Shown here: positions 62,601 through 64,000 of the stretch, piece after piece
How the letters are laid out: each line of letters begins with the position of its first letter
Numbering within the stretch: the first letter of the stretch is position 1
Notes under the pieces: model-generated
Databases searched by the model: none
What the model was told of the DNA's origin: nothing
What the model saw: only the letters and a program-made list of their open reading frames with translations
Program-made: the position numbers and the translations under genes
Assembly (NCBI RefSeq): GCF_029784155.1
Contig: NC_073693.1
Location: forward strand, 185,587,802 to 185,651,801
From: Uranotaenia lowii
Taxonomy: Eukaryota; Arthropoda; Insecta; Diptera; Culicidae
DNA: 64,000 bases
Direction: 5' to 3'

Positions 62601-63978
62601 CAAAAACAACTTAATACCAGCACCCTGAGGCTTATGATTTTCTTCGTTTCGGTTCTAATTAGAAAATATATCCAAACTCATGAATCTTTCATCACCTCAC
62701 TTTTTTTTTTTATAGTTGAACCTTACACTGATATCGTCGGTCACCGCTAAGAGCCCATTGCGAGAGCAGCAACAACCAACAACGAATAGCAACATTACCA
62801 GCAATATTAAAAACAATGTTACAGGTAAGCGAGTGTTTGATTTCGAGAAATTTTAACGTAGTTAGATTGTAGATAAATTTGATGTATTATTTTCGAGTTT
62901 GGTTAACAACATACTAACTTTGTATTTTATTCGAATAAACAAATAAATAAACATTTAGAACCCCCATCCATGTGATTTCCTGTATAGTGTTTCTCTTAAA
63001 ACGTAGCTGAAAACTAAATTTTTTAAGTCAGAATTTTTGTTATAAAAGAATCTCCATATCCTTTATAAACGTCCATAATTAAATTTTCAGTATTGGCTTT
63101 ATCAACTTGTGTTTAGACAATCATTTTCGTTTATCAAGCAAAAACACAATGTCATCGATCCTTTCTATGTTTAGTAATTTTTTTATCCCCCATCTGAGAA
63201 AAAGAAGTTTTTGGTATTCACCAGTAAAGAATTTTCCTTATGAAAGAATGGATTGCACCACAATACGTACATTAATGCAGACTTTGGTAATTGCTAGTTG
63301 GTGTATTTTGACATGGGTACAGTTCGTCGTTATTTTCCTAAGATATGTTTTCGATCTCCACTGGCGTCCAATTTTTCAACTTTGACTTGTAAGACACACC
63401 AACCAATGATGGGGCAGAAAGAGGTCAGGATTCGATGCACTATTTGCTGTTATGTTCACAGGCCTTTGTGATGGTGATAGGAAAGATAGTCTATTGGGCG
63501 TATTTCGAGCACAGTCTATAACCTCAAGTCCTGATATTGAGTAACTTAATCTTTCTTTTAGTTACGGCATTGCATGTGAGTAACAATAGTTTTAATTTCC
63601 TATGTTCGTTATTGTACTTTTTTTTTAACTCTATTATTAGTTTAATATCGTCTGTGTTGAGTGTTTTTTTTTAAATTTATTTCTCTGTTTTGATTTCTAC
63701 TGTTTTTTTTTCGTTTATTTCACTTATAGATTCAGTTTTGTTGAAAAAAAATCAAAGCCTCATCGCAAACAGCAGCTGTAATAATGTTGACAGTAGCAAT
63801 AATAACAATAGTAATTACAATAATAATAATATAAATTGCAACAAATCTTCCACCCTGATAAGTAATAATTATTCCCATGGAAAACTATTCAAACAACAAA
63901 CCGACGATCATGTTACTGCTTCGATATTATCCCACAAAGCAATGGACTACGTTCGACGGAACAGCTACGGCGATATAA
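14516..63978 (+). CDS. SPECC1L: Cytospin-A (SPECC1L family) gene, partial, ten exons
   Basis: Joined exons: 14516-14662, 14728-14904, 14966-15067, 55043-55897, 55982-56291, 57154-58332, 58496-58647, 58714-58857, 62716-62824 and 63730-63978, giving 3424 coding bases in one frame with GT-AG introns. Family knowledge: cytospins link actin and microtubules and have long coiled coils plus a C-terminal calponin-homology (CH) domain. The block from EIAVACLQDKITQ across the 40-kb intron into MEETHYSTNEELQATLQEL matches the most conserved part of SPECC1L as I recall it. The N-terminus and the CH domain lie outside the window. The protein here has heptad-rich coiled coil up to about 56291, then long Ser/Asn-rich linkers. 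The gene hosts spdo in its largest intron. Confidence 0.95.
14728..14904 (+). CDS. SPECC1L: Cytospin exon b
   Basis: A short 65-base intron separates it from the previous exon. The acceptor is TTTTTATTGCAG and the donor is AAT|GTAAGA. It encodes 59 residues in phase 0: SSQEMGSSEIQRLLEENESL, then a Ser/Pro linker (VVHSPLSDSEKQQIIKDSQR) and ASIALPN. The Ser-Pro segment is a plausible phosphorylation site in this family. Confidence 0.93.
14966..15067 (+). CDS. SPECC1L: Cytospin exon c, upstream of the 40-kb intron
   Basis: The acceptor is TTTGTTTCTAG and the donor is CAG|GTAAGT. It encodes 34 residues in phase 0, containing GTPCVTPDWDKQSSSSEIAV and ACLQDKITQ. The last residues are contiguous, in vertebrate SPECC1L, with MEETHYSTNEELQ, which here begins the next exon at 55043. 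That fixes the 40-kb intron between the two. Confidence 0.95.
15068..15300. other. Start of the 40-kb cytospin intron
   Basis: The splice donor is followed by AT-rich sequence with nothing recognisable up to the first transposon. Confidence 0.5.
15300..17949. mobile_element. TIR element copy 1 with six conserved TGACGTCA sites
   Basis: This stretch is the diverged reverse complement of 39220-41775. It keeps the terminal TGGAATGGGTCATA at its right end (17936-17949), but its left end is eroded and its limit near 15300 is approximate. TGACGTCA palindromes occur at 15598, 15765, 17531, 17564, 17749 and 17925, each in a wider CGTTGTGACGTCACG context. No transposase frame is present, so it is non-autonomous. 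The superfamily is unclear. Confidence 0.8.
16731..16780 (+). mobile_element. 50-bp retroposed fragment with poly(A) and 12-bp duplication
   Basis: The insert starts ATGGGATGAATCATCC and ends in a run of about 15 A. It is flanked by TTCAAGAATTTT at 16719-16730 and 16781-16792. The sister element at 39220-41775 lacks it: around 40390-40410 it reads straight through a single copy of this site. It must be a severely 5'-truncated LINE or SINE tail. Similar sequence occurs on the opposite strand near 34640-34680. Confidence 0.8.
19525..19765. mobile_element. 241-bp MITE with 3-bp ATT duplication
   Basis: Its TIRs are nearly 45 bp, starting CCCCCTTATTCTGCGCCGCG and followed by a region around TCGTCACCTCACG. 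It is flanked by ATT at 19522-19524 and 19766-19768. The opposite arm of the foldback (about 21073) has a single ATT at the same position, which is a true empty site. The 3-bp duplication suggests PIF/Harbinger mobilisation. Confidence 0.9.
21613..22767. mobile_element. 1.15-kb TIR element related to the MITE at 1359
   Basis: The ends GAGCAAGTCCAATGGTGTTG and ...AACTTGCTC are inverted and flanked by TA. An inner inverted pair, including a site near GTGTTGGGAAAA, is visible toward both ends (21627-21650 and 22675-22690). The left arm of the host foldback has the empty site at about 18987. Short open frames inside it have no recognisable domain. Confidence 0.8.
23198..23741. other. Intronic stretch without a recognised gene
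   Basis: Base composition rises to moderate GC at about 23430-23620. There is no sustained frame or known motif. It could be decayed transposon or regulatory intron sequence. Confidence 0.4.
23742..23940 (+). mobile_element. tRNA-headed SINE-like element fused to antisense LINE sequence
   Basis: An A-box-like TGGCCTAGAGGATAGC (23749-23764) and a B-box-like GATCGAATCCC (23794-23804) have tRNA spacing. A TCT anticodon-like triplet sits between them, suggesting a tRNA-Arg ancestor. From about 23812 the body, read on the minus strand, gives VDDFVYLGSLVTADND, the late RT region of a LINE. An A-rich tail follows at about 23937. Confidence 0.6.
23941..24421. other. Intronic stretch, nothing recognised
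   Basis: AT-rich sequence without gene, tRNA or clear repeat structure. Confidence 0.4.
24422..25734. mobile_element. 1.3-kb TIR element with many CATAGTAAAATTAC repeats
   Basis: The ends TACACACAAAAAAAAAGCAT and the complement of ATGCAATTTTTTTCCGTGTA are inverted. About a dozen copies of CATAGTAAAATTAC or its complement crowd the outer 300 bases on each side (24437-24730 and 25415-25700). The centre, 24980-25240, is much more GC-rich. On the minus strand it has consensus splice donors (AG|GTGAGT at about 24976 and 25310), which suggests captured exons. Confidence 0.7.
25735..26083. other. Intronic stretch, nothing recognised
   Basis: AT-rich, without frame or repeat signature. Confidence 0.4.
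26084..26801. repeat. Putative element bounded by GGGG...AACGTGGGC motifs
   Basis: The left edge reads GGGGTAACGTGGGCTA, the right edge GTGGCCCACGTTTCCCCAC, with further related motifs at about 26110 and 26450. The edges are roughly inverted. No target duplication was identified, so the limits are approximate. Confidence 0.45.
26802..31500. other. Long intronic stretch with minor repeats
   Basis: No gene was identified in 4.7 kb. Small features: tandem 19-bp units at about 28105-28142, tandem 21-bp units at about 28734-28775, a CTT-rich tract at about 29698-29745, and a weak inverted repeat with CATAAGA/TCTTATG at about 30985-31135. The open stretch at 27498-27777 reads on both strands and has no known motif. 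The pyrimidine-rich block at 28920-29200 is unexplained. Confidence 0.4.
31501..31867 (+). promoter_or_regulatory. spdo: Probable promoter and 5' leader of sanpodo
   Basis: Composition shifts to moderate GC just upstream of the spdo start. A TATA-like ACATATATAG is at 31621-31630 and could position a start site near 31650-31660. The leader after that contains an upstream ATG frame overlapping the spdo start. No 5' intron is required. The transcription start itself is inferred, not seen. Confidence 0.4.
31671..31868 (+). CDS. Upstream ORF overlapping the sanpodo start (TAATG)
   Basis: A 65-codon frame from ATG 31671 ends with TAA at 31866-31868, sharing its last A with the spdo ATG at 31868. 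A second, shorter upstream frame starts at 31667 in another phase. The peptide is basic and Cys-containing with no recognised domain. If the leader is transcribed from about 31650, ribosomes would meet these first, so spdo would need leaky scanning or reinitiation. Conservation is unknown; it may be chance. Confidence 0.35.
   Translation: MWKGGENFVGLKLPRRCSRNFQRIGRASSLKRFPLIGSDVTDSVRLCCICIPDYHYQLIKTVYES
31868..33425 (+). CDS. spdo: Sanpodo, coding exon 1 (residues 1-519)
   Basis: Sanpodo is a four-pass membrane protein that promotes Notch signalling in asymmetric cell division and is held in endosomes by Numb. YTNPAF at residues 6-11 is its known Numb PTB-binding motif. The cytoplasmic region has four recurring RY-hydrophobic-P-acidic segments (120-128, 136-143, 222-233, 251-261), a proline run at 275-280 and a polyQ tract near 387-398. 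Two membrane spans lie at about 453-476 and 486-504. The exon ends TATCAG|GTAAAA, leaving phase 1. Reading through the intron would stop after KIGTMIDPAW and lose spans 3 and 4. The length (590 in total) is close to the fly protein. Confidence 0.95.
33426..33584. other. Start of sanpodo intron
   Basis: Splice donor GTAAAA followed by AT-rich intron sequence. The whole intron runs 33426-38996. Confidence 0.8.
33585..33814. mobile_element. 230-bp MITE in the sanpodo intron
   Basis: Long TIRs of about 60 bp include GTCGTAAATTTATCCAACGA and ACGAGGCTTGCCGAGT on the left. The complement ACTCGGCAAGCCTCGT is at about 33753 on the right. A second internal pair reads GAGTTTTGCAACGAGTTGCA and AACTCGTTTCAAAACTC. 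It has no coding capacity. Confidence 0.85.
33815..36109. other. Sanpodo intron interior
   Basis: No exon was found. A LINE or SINE tail-like segment (GATTTTCATCTTATTGGATG) is at about 34650. Degenerate repeats of CCAAATTTTGG/ACCTCGTTTTGCCA occur between 34770 and 35110 and look like an old element. The remainder is AT-rich. Confidence 0.4.
36135..37335. mobile_element. Tc1-like 1.2-kb palindromic element
   Basis: CACTGCCGGCCAAAAGTTTG begins at 36135 and its complement CCAAACTTTTGGCCGGCGGT ends near 37334. TA flanks both sides (36133-36134 and 37336-37337), as in Tc1/mariner. The arms pair over nearly their whole 600-bp length, meeting near 36735. Inner copies of the terminal motif (about 36500-36560 and 36910-36965) suggest nested duplication of ends. 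No transposase is present. Confidence 0.9.
37338..37683 (-). mobile_element. tRNA-derived SINE in the sanpodo intron
   Basis: On the minus strand it begins near 37683 with a tRNA-like head: A box TGGTCTAGCGGATAGG and B box GGTTCAATTCC at usual spacing. A body of about 250 bp and a TACA-repeat tail follow. An imperfect 19-bp duplication (CACGAATGTTTTACTCTTA at 36110-36128; one mismatch at 37684-37702) flanks this SINE plus the palindromic element together, so the Tc1-like element landed in the SINE tail later. Confidence 0.85.
37703..38996. other. Distal part of the sanpodo intron
   Basis: AT-rich without genes. It ends with the acceptor CTCATTAATCAG at 38985-38996. Confidence 0.6.
38997..39211 (+). 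CDS. spdo: Sanpodo, coding exon 2 (residues 520-590)
   Basis: The first two bases complete the Gly codon split by the intron. The exon encodes the last two membrane spans, YILVTVFSLLNCCAQLILMT at about 521-541 and GIILGLSSLTLLLISLGIVT at about 561-580, joined by a short loop (LHPFPGTPLHDVT). A 10-residue Pro/Asp tail ends at TGA 39209-39211. The hydrophobic pattern and the in-frame junction with exon 1 support a four-pass protein. A transposon begins within about 10 bases of the stop. Confidence 0.93.
39220..41775. mobile_element. 2.56-kb TIR element inserted at the sanpodo stop codon
   Basis: Inverted termini TATGACCCATTCCA and TGGAATGGGTCATA bound the element. Flanking AT repeats hide the target duplication. 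TGACGTCA palindromes lie at 39237, 39413, 39599, 39648, 41231 and 41398. There is no frame longer than about 70 codons, so it is non-autonomous. A diverged inverted copy is at about 15300-17949. The insertion puts the spdo transcript end inside the element. Confidence 0.9.
39377..39382 (+). terminator. spdo: Candidate sanpodo poly(A) signal inside the transposon
   Basis: AATAAA lies 166 bases after the spdo stop and is the first such hexamer downstream. Further AATAAA hexamers follow within the element at about 39679 and 39743. Use of any of them is inferred. Confidence 0.4.
41776..42500. other. Intron sequence downstream of sanpodo
   Basis: No gene was seen. The first bases after 41785 are presumably the original spdo 3' flank displaced by the transposon. 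Confidence 0.4.
42513..42706 (-). mobile_element. tRNA-derived SINE with 12-bp target duplication
   Basis: Read on the minus strand from 42706: a tRNA-like head with A box TAGCTCAGTTGG and B box GAGTTCGAACCC, about 110 bases of body and a poly(A) tail (poly-T at about 42513-42522 on +). The flanks carry CAACAGCAATGA at 42501-42512 and 42707-42718. All hallmarks of a Pol III SINE are present in 194 bp. Confidence 0.92.
42719..43007. other. Short intronic spacer
   Basis: Nothing recognised. Confidence 0.4.
43008..43829 (-). mobile_element. Decayed mariner-family element
   Basis: CAGCATGGATCAC at 43008 and its complement GTGATCCATGCTT ending at 43829 are inverted, with TA on each side. Inside, on the minus strand, lie pieces of a mariner-type transposase. 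At 0.8 kb it is internally deleted compared with an intact 1.3-kb element. Confidence 0.85.
43204..43560 (-). pseudogene. Mariner (probable DD37E) transposase C-terminal remnant
   Basis: Two overlapping minus frames show PDLASFHYSKEVLQWF, then, after a one-base frameshift near the codons for RAN, QVDFVEKDINPPNCTQFRPVEKFW. The first block carries the second catalytic Asp and the second the final Glu. About 37 residues lie between them after frame correction, matching the DD37E group known from mosquitoes. The N-terminal DNA-binding half is mostly gone. The copy cannot make active transposase. Confidence 0.8.
43881..44704 (+). mobile_element. 0.8-kb TIR element carrying a small spliced-looking frame
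   Basis: The ends TAGACACAAAATTTCTGAGC and the complement of CTCGGAAATTTTGTGTGTA are inverted, and resemble the TACACACAAAA end at 24422. The interior (44020-44450) is GC-richer and contains ATG 44111 with a consensus donor (CAG|GTAAGA, intron from 44153) and acceptor (TTTTACCAG at about 44222). This gives a short peptide of about 19 residues. It probably captured part of a host gene. Confidence 0.6.
44705..45816. other. Intronic stretch with one dispersed repeat arm
   Basis: 44720-44925 (CGATTTGCAGCTCGAAACGA, GAAGGCGCTGCGATCAAAAT) is inverted relative to 51437-51615, so the two may be copies of an old element. 45010-45330 is richer in GC without a sustained known frame. Confidence 0.45.
45817..46666. 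repeat. 850-bp foldback with arms of about 320 bp
   Basis: AAAACCCGGTTTAATACACT at 45817 is mirrored by AGTGTATTAAATCGGGTTTT at about 46647-46666. The arms align well through TAAATGATAGATTTATAAAT and its complement, around a loop near 46130-46370. No coding capacity and no clear target duplication. Confidence 0.9.
46674..48960. repeat. Degenerate 9-bp minisatellite (TTTGTCAAT)n
   Basis: Arrays at about 46674-46840 and 47390-48960 are built of TTTGTCAAT with many single-base variants. Because the unit is 9 bases and contains no stop in most frames, each frame reads as a monotonous peptide (FVN, LSI or CQF on +). Long frames such as 47812-48405 are products of the repeat, not genes. Confidence 0.9.
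46838..47184. repeat. Unique block, copy 1 of a direct duplication
   Basis: This 347-bp block abuts the minisatellite. It recurs at 48960-49304 with over 90 percent identity by eye and two indels. Copy 1 has about 45 bp extra near 46848-46893 and lacks about 45 bp that copy 2 has near 49050-49095. No function recognised. Confidence 0.85.
48960..49304. repeat. Unique block, copy 2 of a direct duplication
   Basis: It is the partner of 46838-47184. Both copies follow directly after minisatellite DNA, with the junction TTTTTGGTCAT in each, so the duplicated unit includes the repeat array edge. Confidence 0.85.
49305..51436. other. Intronic stretch with CRE pair and old repeat tail
   Basis: No gene. 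Two TGACGTCA sites form an inverted pair (CTATGACGTCA at 49632-49642; TGACGTCATAG at 49652-49662). 49890-50050 has ACACAGACATCGTCTGAACT and a ..CTTTCTGAAAGAAAGGCA end, which I associate with a dispersed mosquito repeat. The rest is AT-rich. Confidence 0.4.
51437..51615. repeat. Inverted copy of the repeat at 44720-44925
   Basis: It contains GATCGCAGCGCCTTCTGAGTG and TTTCGAGCTGCAAATCGCCA, complementary to the segment near 44755-44800. The two arms are about 6.7 kb apart. Confidence 0.7.
51742..52518. mobile_element. 777-bp foldback MITE with 8-bp duplication
   Basis: TIRs TAGACTGAGTCGATTTGAGG and the complement CCAAATCGACTCAGTCTA continue as inverted arms of over 250 bp. ATGGTCAC flanks it at 51734-51741 and 52519-52526. 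A partial second copy starts at about 52682 (AGACTGAGTCGATTTGGAG). The 8-bp duplication puts it among m8bp/hAT-type MITEs. Confidence 0.92.
52527..53115. other. Intronic stretch with a partial MITE copy
   Basis: Contains the one-ended relative of the 51742 MITE at about 52682-52770. No gene. Confidence 0.5.
53124..53551. mobile_element. 428-bp hAT-type MITE rich in CCGGGC
   Basis: The right end (GGCAATCTGGCAACCTTA) and left end (TAAAATTGCCAAAATTTTTT) are inverted with mismatches. CTCTTGTA flanks it at 53116-53123 and 53552-53559. Subterminal CCGGGC repeats occur on both sides. An 8-bp duplication with a TTGCCA-type TIR fits hAT. Confidence 0.88.
53560..55042. other. End of the 40-kb cytospin intron
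   Basis: AT-rich, no gene recognised. The final acceptor is ACATGATTTTAG at 55031-55042. Confidence 0.6.
55043..55897 (+). CDS. SPECC1L: Cytospin exon d (long coiled coil)
   Basis: It encodes 285 residues in phase 0, opening MEETHYSTNEELQATLQELA, the most conserved block of SPECC1L. It is heptad-rich throughout (ELQSDNERLAEEKD, LENARAKIEELEQD, GDKSDLDELL, then LEIQVASLQEQL). The opening Met is internal to the protein because the preceding exon joins in frame through DKITQ. The donor is CAG|GTAAGT. The region forms the central rod. Confidence 0.96.
55982..56291 (+). CDS. SPECC1L: Cytospin exon e (end of coiled coil)
   Basis: It follows an 84-base intron (acceptor CATTGTCACAG). It encodes about 103 residues, with EWERFQSDLLMTVRVANDFK and TEAHNAREQL matching the late SPECC1L coiled coil ([20 protein letters not shown] in the human protein). 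The exon ends after the first base of a codon (AAC AAA C|GTAAGT), so it leaves phase 1. Confidence 0.95.
56292..57153. other. Cytospin intron
   Basis: 862 bases. The short open stretch at 56764-57006 has no recognisable motif. Acceptor AATTTTCACAG at 57143-57153. Confidence 0.7.
57154..58332 (+). CDS. SPECC1L: Cytospin exon f: 393-codon linker exon, phase-symmetric
   Basis: It opens by completing a Pro codon (C|CA) and encodes a low-complexity, Ser/Asp/Asn-rich linker with no known domain. Short motifs include KPPKMTVRFLDQE, RSNENLSLHGF, KSIQDLRTVS, IYANIEFKPG (a possible tyrosine-based binding site) and KKPLPLPRTDSE. The repeated S-(I/T)-(Q/D)-D-L patterns resemble phospho- or 14-3-3-type sites, which is inference. 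The exon begins and ends in phase 1 and its length is a multiple of three, so skipping preserves the frame. Vertebrate SPECC1L as I recall it has no equivalent of this size. Confidence 0.9.
58496..58647 (+). CDS. SPECC1L: Cytospin exon g with NAGNAG acceptor
   Basis: Acceptor TTTTAGTAG allows two starts (58496 or 58499), differing by one codon (LV versus F). It encodes about 51 residues, including SVKSLIESIENSAKQ, equivalent to the VKTLIKSFDSASQ block of SPECC1L. The donor is CAG|GTATGA. It ends in phase 0. Confidence 0.93.
58714..58857 (+). CDS. SPECC1L: Cytospin exon h (Ser/Asn-rich linker)
   Basis: It follows a 66-base intron with acceptor CGATACACAG. 48 residues, phase 0 at both ends (symmetric), containing SRCSSNSSINSIPQDTI and VPKTPNVHSGNE. 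Donor ACG|GTATGT. No domain; part of the linker before the CH domain. Confidence 0.88.
58858..59134. other. Start of cytospin intron 58858-62715
   Basis: Short unmarked intron sequence before the first transposon. Confidence 0.6.
59135..59704. mobile_element. 570-bp TIR element with poly-C/G tracts
   Basis: GGCGTCGTACGCAAATTACG at 59135 and its complement CGTAATTTGTGTACGACGCC ending at 59704 form TIRs of about 27 bp. GTTACGTAAC-type motifs recur beside runs of eight to thirteen C on both flanks (about 59161-59268 and 59605-59675). No coding capacity. Confidence 0.85.
59764..62392 (-). pseudogene. Decayed RTE-type LINE, antisense in cytospin intron
   Basis: Minus-strand pieces in order: REWMSDETWRMVDDRRKAKS near 62360; a fingers segment with NKAPGIDCIPAEILKANPAL (62117-61680); EKIDATLRRQQDGF near 60940; palm motifs AGVRQGCILSPLLFLIVMDE and LADDIVLLAQ (60748-60506); FQYLGSQITPDGG (about 60375); and a C-terminal end around 59850-60030. 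These fit the RTE clade, whose RT ends near YLGS without RNase H. The frame is broken several times. The segment with the first catalytic Asp is largely deleted, and about 0.7 kb of other sequence interrupts it at about 61000-61700. The 5' end is truncated. Confidence 0.88.
61043..61342 (+). other. Coding-like insert within the RTE relic
   Basis: The + strand is open for about 97 codons from just after a TAG to TAA 61337-61339, without an early ATG. It includes RRTLFVCCCEQTPSTFGCYT, then EENIFKLAAKVEGTTTTSEL and a basic end, KMQREGKKKKRKTSRLP. It does not belong to the LINE, whose frames are on the other strand, and it sits where the LINE is interrupted. No family recognised; possibly a captured exon or another element. 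Confidence 0.3.
62393..62715. other. End of cytospin intron
   Basis: A T-rich tract and acceptor TTTTTATAG close the intron. No gene. Confidence 0.6.
62716..62824 (+). CDS. SPECC1L: Cytospin exon i
   Basis: 36 codons plus one base, phase 0 to phase 1. Contains LISSVTAKSPLREQQQPTTN and an Asn-rich end. The SPLREQ-type block is typical of the linker ahead of the CH domain in insect cytospins (inference). Donor ACAG|GTAAGC. Confidence 0.85.
62825..63729. other. Cytospin intron
   Basis: 905 bases. An open stretch at 63107-63385 (92 codons) has no splice sites fitting the gene's frame and no known domain, so it is left uncalled. Acceptor TTTCACTTATAG at 63718-63729. Confidence 0.6.
63730..63978 (+). 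CDS. SPECC1L: Cytospin exon j (Asn-rich linker), last in window
   Basis: 83 codons, phase 1 at both ends and therefore symmetric. It begins by completing GAT (Asp). A poly-Asn segment (NNNNSNYNNNN) is followed by KQQTDDHVTASILSHKAMDY and VRRNSYGDIS. The last resembles the basic/Ser motif preceding the CH domain in this family. The probable donor is ATAA|GTATGT at 63979. The CH-domain exons should follow just past the window. Confidence 0.82.
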
Positions 63979-64000
63979 GTATGTTTTAGTATCTGTTTAT

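Noticed and set aside
63107..63385. 92-codon hydrophobic frame in the last cytospin intron
   Set aside because: No splice sites connect it in the cytospin frame and no domain is recognisable. Kept only as intron content.

Overview
The window looks like the genome of a dipteran, most likely a mosquito. It is AT-rich, holds one conserved multi-exon gene with very large introns and one gene nested inside it, and is otherwise filled with nested transposons: two-ORF LINEs, tRNA-headed SINEs, and many short or foldback elements with terminal inverted repeats (TIRs). The nested gene is sanpodo, an insect Notch/Numb pathway gene, which supports Diptera. The exact species cannot be read from the sequence.

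The backbone is a cytospin-A (SPECC1L family) gene on the + strand. Three small coiled-coil exons (14516-15067) are followed by an intron of about 40 kb (15068-55042). Seven more exons follow (55043-63978), and the gene runs off the right edge before its calponin-homology domain. Its N-terminal exons lie left of the window. All ten exons join in frame with consensus splice sites. One 393-codon exon (57154-58332) is phase-symmetric and could be skipped without a frameshift.

Inside the 40-kb intron, on the same strand, lies sanpodo (spdo): coding exon 1 at 31868-33425, a 5.6-kb intron, and exon 2 at 38997-39211, for a 590-residue protein. It has the N-terminal YTNPAF Numb-binding motif, four recurring RYxxxPxE segments, a polyQ tract and four membrane spans. 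A 2.56-kb transposon sits within about 10 bp of the spdo stop codon, so the 3' UTR and probable poly(A) signal come from that element. A diverged inverted copy of it lies at about 15.3-17.9 kb.

Left region (1-14.3 kb): a composite hAT-type element with a perfect 8-bp target duplication spans 1756-14295. It contains a 5'-truncated CR1/L2-type LINE with an intact RT frame and a complete, apparently young I-clade LINE. The latter has both ORFs intact (489 and 1216 residues), carries RNase H, and has a 12-bp target-site duplication.

Middle region (15-55 kb): a 4.8-kb piggyBac-like foldback (TTAA sites) whose two arms each carry one MITE missing from the other; tRNA-headed SINEs; a Tc1-like 1.2-kb palindrome sitting in a SINE tail; a broken mariner (probably DD37E); hAT and 8-bp-TSD MITEs; and a degenerate 9-bp minisatellite that creates open frames in all six frames. 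Right region (55-64 kb): cytospin exons, with an antisense, decayed RTE-type LINE in one intron.
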